From: Ruminococcus sp.
Lineage (GTDB): Bacteria > Bacillota > Clostridia > Oscillospirales > Acutalibacteraceae
DNA: 45,317 nucleotides
Assembly: GCA_017473955.1 (NCBI GenBank)
Contig: JAFUIK010000042.1
Coordinates: 1 to 45,317 of the forward strand
Reading direction: 5' to 3'
The translations under genes and the position numbers were made by a program. This document shows, one piece after another, positions 41,579 to 45,317 of the stretch (position 1 is its first letter; each line of letters begins with the position of its first letter). The notes below the pieces were generated by a model. The model did no database searches. It worked only from the letters and a program-made list of their open reading frames with translations, and had not been told where the DNA came from.

Positions 41579-42664
41579 ATGCCTTATCAGGTGTTTATCA
41601 GCTATAGGCGCCGAGGGGGAGAGGCACTCGGATATTTAATCAAGGAAAAGCTACAAGCAGCGGGATATATTGTCTTTTTTGATATAGAGTCATTAAGTAG
41701 CGGAAAATTCAATACAAAATTGATGGATGTTATTGATACCTGTAATGATGTGATTCTTATTTTGAATCCTGGTGGTCTTGATAGATGTGTAAACGAGGAT
41801 GACTGGGTACGTAAGGAAATATCTTACGCTTTATCTAAGGAGAAAAAAATTATTCCAATCTTTATGGACGGTTTTGAGTGGCCAAATACTTTGCCGGAAG
41901 ATATCAGCGAATTGAAATACTTTAATGGCATTCATGTGAATTATGAGTTTTTTGATGGTTTTATTCACAAGTTGCAAACTCAGATTTCTAATAAAAGCTC
42001 AAAAAATACAATTGCTCAAAAAGAGCTCAATCACATTCTTGTCTGGGGTGATTTTAATCGCAGTTATCTGAAAAAGATAATTAAGAGAATGAATCTGCCA
42101 GAGGAATATTATATTGAGATTTTGGAGGATCCGCTGGCTCTTATGTCAAAAGACCTGTCTGCTGTAGATACTATTGTCTTAATAGATACAGATGTTACTA
42201 AGCTGTCTAACAATGACTTTACAATAGACCGCATAAATAAAGAGTTGGAAAAATACGTTGATCAGGGTGGTAAGCTGGTAGCGACTCATGATATCATTTA
42301 CAGAAGAACACGTAACGAAGCTTTGCAGGGAATGTTCGGCTGCAAAATCGCCTATTTTAAACAAGTTGAGTCTGTAGAGTATATCAAGGATGAGAATTGT
42401 AACGATTTTGATGTGTTTACGCAGTTGCCGGATAGTTTTGTTTTGCACGATGATGAAATTTGCTGGGGCGACACATCTCCTGATATTGATGTCTATTTCA
42501 AAACTAAAGAAGGTACCCCGCTTGTATTTAGTCGTGAATACGGTAAGGGCCTTTGTGTGTGGTTGAATTCAGGTGATTTTAAATACTATCCTTCGTTGTC
42601 TATTTCCAAACCTGAGAGCCACTTTGTTTTGATGCTTAAAGAAGCGATTTTGATGAAATGGTGA
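41579..42664 (+). CDS. TIR domain protein with a C-terminal ThuA/GATase-like domain
   Basis: A 361-residue protein. Residues 3-135 form a TIR domain: YQVFISYRR at the start, FFDIESLSSG as the BB-loop region, and DDWVRKEISYAL, where Glu80 lies four residues after Trp76 as in the catalytic WxxxE of NAD-cleaving TIR proteins. After a linker, residues 150-361 look like a ThuA/class I amidotransferase-like fold: DTIVLIDTDV, LEKYVDQGGKLVATHDIIY and PLVFSREYGKGLCVWLNSGD. The ATG at 41579 has only a weak GGGGG upstream site; an earlier frame start adds an unlikely Cys-rich leader. The next gene follows after 9 bases. NAD cleavage or a defence role is inferred, not shown. Confidence 0.82.
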   Translation: MPYQVFISYRRRGGEALGYLIKEKLQAAGYIVFFDIESLSSGKFNTKLMDVIDTCNDVILILNPGGLDRCVNEDDWVRKEISYALSKEKKIIPIFMDGFEWPNTLPEDISELKYFNGIHVNYEFFDGFIHKLQTQISNKSSKNTIAQKELNHILVWGDFNRSYLKKIIKRMNLPEEYYIEILEDPLALMSKDLSAVDTIVLIDTDVTKLSNNDFTIDRINKELEKYVDQGGKLVATHDIIYRRTRNEALQGMFGCKIAYFKQVESVEYIKDENCNDFDVFTQLPDSFVLHDDEICWGDTSPDIDVYFKTKEGTPLVFSREYGKGLCVWLNSGDFKYYPSLSISKPESHFVLMLKEAILMKW

Positions 42665-42673
42665 GGTAGTGTG

Positions 42674-43504
42674 ATGGTTGCATTGTTTGTAATTGCAGTT
42701 GTTATAGTCTTATTGTTTCTGGCTTACATATTGGCGATTAAGCCTAACACAAAACGTGGTGAGCAGATGGCACCGTTTGAGAAACAATATATAGCTCATA
42801 GAGGATTCTTTAACAACATCGATGTGCCAGAGAATTCAATGACTGCTTTTGCTTTGGCTGTGAATCGTGGGTATGGAATAGAGTTGGATGTACAACTTAC
42901 GACAGATAATCAGTTGGTAGTGTTTCATGATACGGATCTGGACAGAATGTGCAAAGAGCAGGGACGCTTGTTTGAACGTAGTTATAGCGAATTGTGCTCA
43001 TACAGCCTACTTGATACTGATGAGAAGATTCCGCTGCTGAAGGATGTTCTTAAGTTAGTTAACGGTAGAGTACCTCTTATAATAGAAATTAAATCCGATG
43101 GTCGTTATATTGATACAGCTGTTGAGGTTTCAAATTTGCTATCGACCTACTCTGGAATATACTGTATAGAGTCTTTTCATCCGTTTGTTGTTAGATGGTT
43201 CAAAAGAAATCGACCTGGAGTGGTAAGAGGACAGCTTTCTACTGATTACTATAAAGATGATGAAAAGCTTATTTGGTATAAAAAATTGGTTCTTGCTAAT
43301 TTGTTGCTGAATTGGTTAGCAAAACCTGATTTTGTAGCATATAATCACAAGCATTCAAATCAAGTTTCATTTAAGCTGTGCCAAAAGATTTACAAGGTGA
43401 AAAGTGTTGCTTGGACTATCAAAAGCCAGGAGGAACTGGAACACTCAAAAGATTGCTTTGAAATCTATATTTTCGATAGTTTTATTCCAGACCATAATGC
43501 ATAA
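42674..43504 (+). CDS. Membrane-anchored glycerophosphodiester phosphodiesterase (GDPD)
   Basis: A 276-residue protein with an N-terminal membrane segment (residues 2-21) and a complete GDPD barrel. Catalytic and metal residues are in place: AHRGFFN (His42, Arg43), PENSMTAF (Glu53), GIELDVQLTTD (Glu70, Asp72), VVFHDTDLDR (His85) and IEIKSD. The closing SVAWTIKSQEEL is the usual last strand. GAGGTAG precedes the ATG; a GTG three bases earlier is possible. It is cotranscribed with the TIR gene. Known relatives cleave glycerophosphodiesters; anchoring suggests a lipid-derived substrate. Confidence 0.93.
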   Translation: MVALFVIAVVIVLLFLAYILAIKPNTKRGEQMAPFEKQYIAHRGFFNNIDVPENSMTAFALAVNRGYGIELDVQLTTDNQLVVFHDTDLDRMCKEQGRLFERSYSELCSYSLLDTDEKIPLLKDVLKLVNGRVPLIIEIKSDGRYIDTAVEVSNLLSTYSGIYCIESFHPFVVRWFKRNRPGVVRGQLSTDYYKDDEKLIWYKKLVLANLLLNWLAKPDFVAYNHKHSNQVSFKLCQKIYKVKSVAWTIKSQEELEHSKDCFEIYIFDSFIPDHNA

Positions 43505-43509
43505 CTGAA

Positions 43510-43544
43510 AAAGGTCACACTGACAAGCTGTCGGTGTGACCTTT
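43510..43544. terminator. Bidirectional terminator after the TIR-GDPD unit
   Basis: AAAGGTCACACTGACA and its complement (one G-T pair) form a stem of about 16 bp with loop AGC, with A and T runs on both sides; it separates two convergent genes. Confidence 0.88.
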
Positions 43545-43550
43545 AATACA

Positions 43551-44027
43551 TTATTGCTGTGTTTGTGTGGCACATAGCTCTGTAATATTTGAAAATAACG
43601 GCATAAATATTTCATTGACATTCACGCCTGTGCAGATTACATCCAGATTGTCTGGTGCATTTGATAGGAAGTCGTGAACTTCTGTTTCGAGTAGAAAGCC
43701 TTTTTCTACTGCATCGAAAACTCCGTCTAGTACAAGCATATCAAATTTTCTGGTCAGCACGGTGACAACTGCTGAATCGAACAGCTCTCTGAAAACCTTT
43801 CCCACCTGAGCCTTGTTTTCGTTTAGCGAGTCTGTCATAAGCTCAAGGTCTACAGGAGCACTTGATACGGTGATATACGCACTTTCCAAAGCTTTTCTGT
43901 CGGATAACTCATTTTGCCTGATAAATTCAACGAAAAGCACTTTCTTATCTTTTGACGAAGCTCTTAAAGCTGTACCGATTGCACAGCAGGTCTTGCCTTT
44001 TCCATCTCCGTAGTATAAAGCGAGCAT
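43551..44027 (-). CDS. Divergent CobO/BtuR-like P-loop protein
   Basis: A 158-residue protein opening with LALYYGDGKGKTCCAIGTAL, the P-loop of the CobO/BtuR corrinoid adenosyltransferase family (GDGKGKT at 7-13), and VLFVEFIRQ. The usual VILDE motif reads VLDGVFDAVEKGFL and the usual TGR reads TGV, so two conserved positions differ and adenosyltransferase activity is doubtful. The ATG at 44027 is preferred because AAAGG lies 9 bases upstream; the ATG at 44036 abuts it. No cobalamin genes or riboswitch are nearby. Confidence 0.75.
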   Translation of the reverse strand: MLALYYGDGKGKTCCAIGTALRASSKDKKVLFVEFIRQNELSDRKALESAYITVSSAPVDLELMTDSLNENKAQVGKVFRELFDSAVVTVLTRKFDMLVLDGVFDAVEKGFLLETEVHDFLSNAPDNLDVICTGVNVNEIFMPLFSNITELCATQTQQ

Positions 44028-44072
44028 AAGCACCATCCTTTCAACTTGTATTTTACATCAAAAATAGCCGAT

Positions 44073-44101
44073 TTGCAAACATTTGAACAAAGATGTATAA
44101 T
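44073..44101 (+). promoter_or_regulatory. Promoter of the 44138 micropeptide gene
   Basis: TTGCAA (44073-44078) and TATAAT (44096-44101) with a 17-bp spacer, 36 bases before the ATG. Confidence 0.65.
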
Positions 44102-44137
44102 ATATATTACATTATATATAGGGAGAATTGTGTTGAA

Positions 44138-44236
44138 ATGAAAGATAAAAGAACCCTTTTTATACGAATAGTAGCACTATCCTGTGCGGCTCTGATTTTT
44201 CTTTCAGTGTTCGCAACAGCCATCTTTGTTCGGTAA
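44138..44236 (+). CDS. 32-residue single-pass membrane peptide
   Basis: The short frame encodes MKDKRTLFIRIVALSCAALI followed by FLSVFATAIFVR: a basic start, one hydrophobic helix and a terminal Arg. GGGAG lies 12 bases upstream, a somewhat long spacing, behind a good promoter. It resembles, from memory, very short membrane peptides seen in other Clostridia. It could also be an inactive frame. No function is known. Confidence 0.5.
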   Translation: MKDKRTLFIRIVALSCAALIFLSVFATAIFVR

Positions 44237-44503
44237 AAGAAAAATAACAGCAAATTTGGTCTGTTTTTGGTGTAAAAATTAGACCACTTGTGAGATTTTT
44301 TAAAAAATTTCAAAATTGTAGCAATTGATGCCTCGAAAATTTAATACCAAACACTTTGAAAATGATACACAAAAACCTTTAGAAACCGCATAGATATCAC
44401 ATTTTTGAGCAAAATTGACTGTTTTGCAGCTTTTGGTGAAAATGCACAAAAAGTATGCTGTAAATTCTCTGTATTTTCTACACAGCAAATTTCAGCGTTT
44501 TTA
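44237..44503. other. AT-rich region without a recognised gene
   Basis: This 267-base stretch before the rpsJ promoter shows only a weak hairpin GGTCT/AGACC (about 44258-44284). Minus-strand frames here have no ribosome binding site or recognisable protein features and are treated as chance. Confidence 0.55.
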
Positions 44504-44532
44504 TTGATTTTGCTTTATATATATAGTATAAT
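44504..44532 (+). promoter_or_regulatory. Promoter of the S10 ribosomal protein operon
   Basis: TTGATT (44504-44509) and TATAAT (44527-44532) with a 17-bp spacer, 275 bases upstream of rpsJ. Confidence 0.8.
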
Positions 44533-44539
44533 TCTCACT

Positions 44540-44807
44540 GCGTGACTGCAATAGATATGCGATGAAGCGGGAGGTTGCGGCCAAATGGTCGGTTTTTCCG
44601 TGGAGTATGTCCGATTTTAAACCGGGCGAAAGAATAATGTTTGTGTGTAAGGTGACATTGGGGTTGCTATGTCATTATGCATCAAAGTGCTTTTCACTAT
44701 CCGGTTAACAAGAAAAGTTAATCGGTTTTTTAATGGATGGGGTGGAAACACCCGGCAAGGTGGAAGGCTTTAACGCCCGCCAACTAAATTTTTAAGGAGG
44801 CGACGAT
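44540..44807 (+). promoter_or_regulatory. Structured leader of the S10 operon with a terminator-like attenuator
   Basis: The long leader carries GCGGGAGGTTGCGG, then several short stems. CCGGTTAAC (44701-44709) pairs with GTTAATCGG (44717-44725) and is followed by six T residues, an intrinsic terminator inside the leader. A GGGTG/CACCC hairpin with GAAA loop (44740-44753) follows. Autoregulation by a ribosomal protein such as L4 is a plausible role by analogy with other bacteria. Confidence 0.65.
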
Positions 44808-45119
44808 ATGGCAGTCAAGGAAAAAATCAGAATAAGACTTAAGGGTTACGATCACCAGCTGGTAGACCAGTCTGCTGAGCGTATCGTAGCAACAGCAAAG
44901 AGAACAGGTGCCAGAGTTTCAGGTCCAGTTCCACTTCCAACAGAGAAGCAGGTTGTTACAATCCTTAGAGCTGTCCACAAGTATAAGGACAGCCGTGAGC
45001 AGTTCGAAATGAGAACTCACAAGCGTCTTATCGACATTTTAAGACCGTCAAACAAGACAGTCGAGGCTCTTATGAGCTTAGAGCTCCCTGCTGGCGTTGA
45101 GATTGAGATTAAGTTATAA
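44808..45119 (+). CDS. rpsJ: 30S ribosomal protein S10
   Basis: A 103-residue protein, full length. [30 protein letters not shown] and [12 protein letters not shown] are the S10 signature. It is part of the 30S head and, as NusE, of antitermination complexes. AAGGAGGCGA precedes the ATG. It is the first gene of the S10-spc operon, with rplC following as usual. Confidence 0.98.
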   Translation: MAVKEKIRIRLKGYDHQLVDQSAERIVATAKRTGARVSGPVPLPTEKQVVTILRAVHKYKDSREQFEMRTHKRLIDILRPSNKTVEALMSLELPAGVEIEIKL

Positions 45120-45190
45120 TCTTTCCCAACCAACCACAGTGTGATCATGTCGGCATTGCCGACCAATAATCTATCAAGGAGGAATAGATG

Positions 45191-45317
45191 ATGCAGAAAG
45201 CATTAATCGGAAAGAAGATCGGTATGACTCAGATCTTCGACGAAAAGGGAAAAGTTGTTCCCGTAACTGTTGTTGAAGCAGGCCCATGTGTTGTTTCAAT
45301 GAAGAAGACAGTTGAAA
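45191..45317 (+). CDS. rplC: 50S ribosomal protein L3 (5' part, cut by the window edge)
   Basis: The first 42 codons are present: [20 protein letters not shown], then [14 protein letters not shown], the start of ribosomal protein L3. AAGGAGG lies 8 bases before the ATG at 45191; another ATG at 45188 directly precedes it. A GTCGG/CCGAC hairpin (45149-45163) lies between rpsJ and this gene. The remainder is outside the window. Confidence 0.96.
   Translation, partial: MQKALIGKKIGMTQIFDEKGKVVPVTVVEAGPCVVSMKKTVE

Noticed and set aside
44107-44488. Two minus-strand open frames before the S10 operon
   Set aside because: AT-rich chance frames with Phe/Lys/Cys-biased composition and no start signals.

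Overview
The window looks like a chromosome segment of a low-GC, spore-forming Gram-positive bacterium of the class Clostridia, most likely an anaerobic gut lineage near Ruminococcaceae/Oscillospiraceae. This rests on the complete spoIIA sporulation operon, the short PUA-less ProB, the compact ProS with a C-terminal zinc-binding tail, small clostridial families (DUF951, DUF1292, DUF3006, DUF5058), ECF S-components, AGGAGG ribosome binding sites with some GTG/TTG starts, and hairpin-rich intergenic repeats of the sort seen in gut Firmicutes. The species cannot be named from the sequence alone.

Layout. 1-3.8 kb: a phage-type replication protein remnant, a phosphohexomutase, a small conserved protein, a structured repeat, and a queT transporter gene behind a candidate preQ1-I riboswitch. 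3.8-5 kb (minus): a lipoprotein, DUF1292 and acyl carrier protein. 5.1-11 kb (plus): a compact aromatic amino acid operon aroE-aroK-aroB-aroA-aroC-pheA. 11.1-13.6 kb: proS and metA (acetyl-CoA type by its Glu111). 13.7-13.9 kb: a multi-hairpin repeat. 13.9-20.9 kb (minus): spoIIAA-spoIIAB-sigF, folC, rsmI, trmN6-like methyltransferase, a 2[4Fe-4S] ferredoxin, ricT, holB and a phosphodiesterase. 21-24 kb: three small unknown plus-strand genes and proBA (minus). 24.1-31 kb (plus): hflX, a secreted Cys-rich repeat protein, then DUF951-prfA-sua5-coaE-lytic transglycosylase and an M18 aminopeptidase.

31.1-35.1 kb: tRNA-Arg, a palindromic AGCTAAATT repeat cluster beside an S23-type four-helix-bundle gene and a DUF4288-like gene, then a minus-strand module of a membrane-anchored M20 peptidase and two polytopic membrane proteins (one DUF5058). 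35.2-36.9 kb: a TPP riboswitch with terminator, a ~278-bp element with nested inverted repeats, thiT, and a small membrane protein. 37-39.5 kb (minus): a two-component system. 39.7-41.4 kb: a CAU-anticodon tRNA, DUF3006, a PAP2 phosphatase and a hexapeptide-repeat protein. 41.5-43.5 kb: a two-gene unit encoding a TIR domain fused to a ThuA-like domain plus a membrane-anchored glycerophosphodiesterase; this is the best candidate for an undescribed system. 43.5-45.3 kb: a divergent CobO-like ATPase, a 32-residue membrane peptide, a leader with a terminator-like attenuator, rpsJ and the start of rplC.

Most of the window is housekeeping: aromatic and methionine biosynthesis, tRNA charging, translation termination and tRNA modification, cofactor synthesis and sporulation control. 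The accessory content sits in the repeats, the S23 block, the M20/DUF5058 module and the TIR unit. Promoters listed were found by eye as -35/-10 pairs with 16-18 bp spacing; none has been tested. Start codons were chosen from visible ribosome binding sites.
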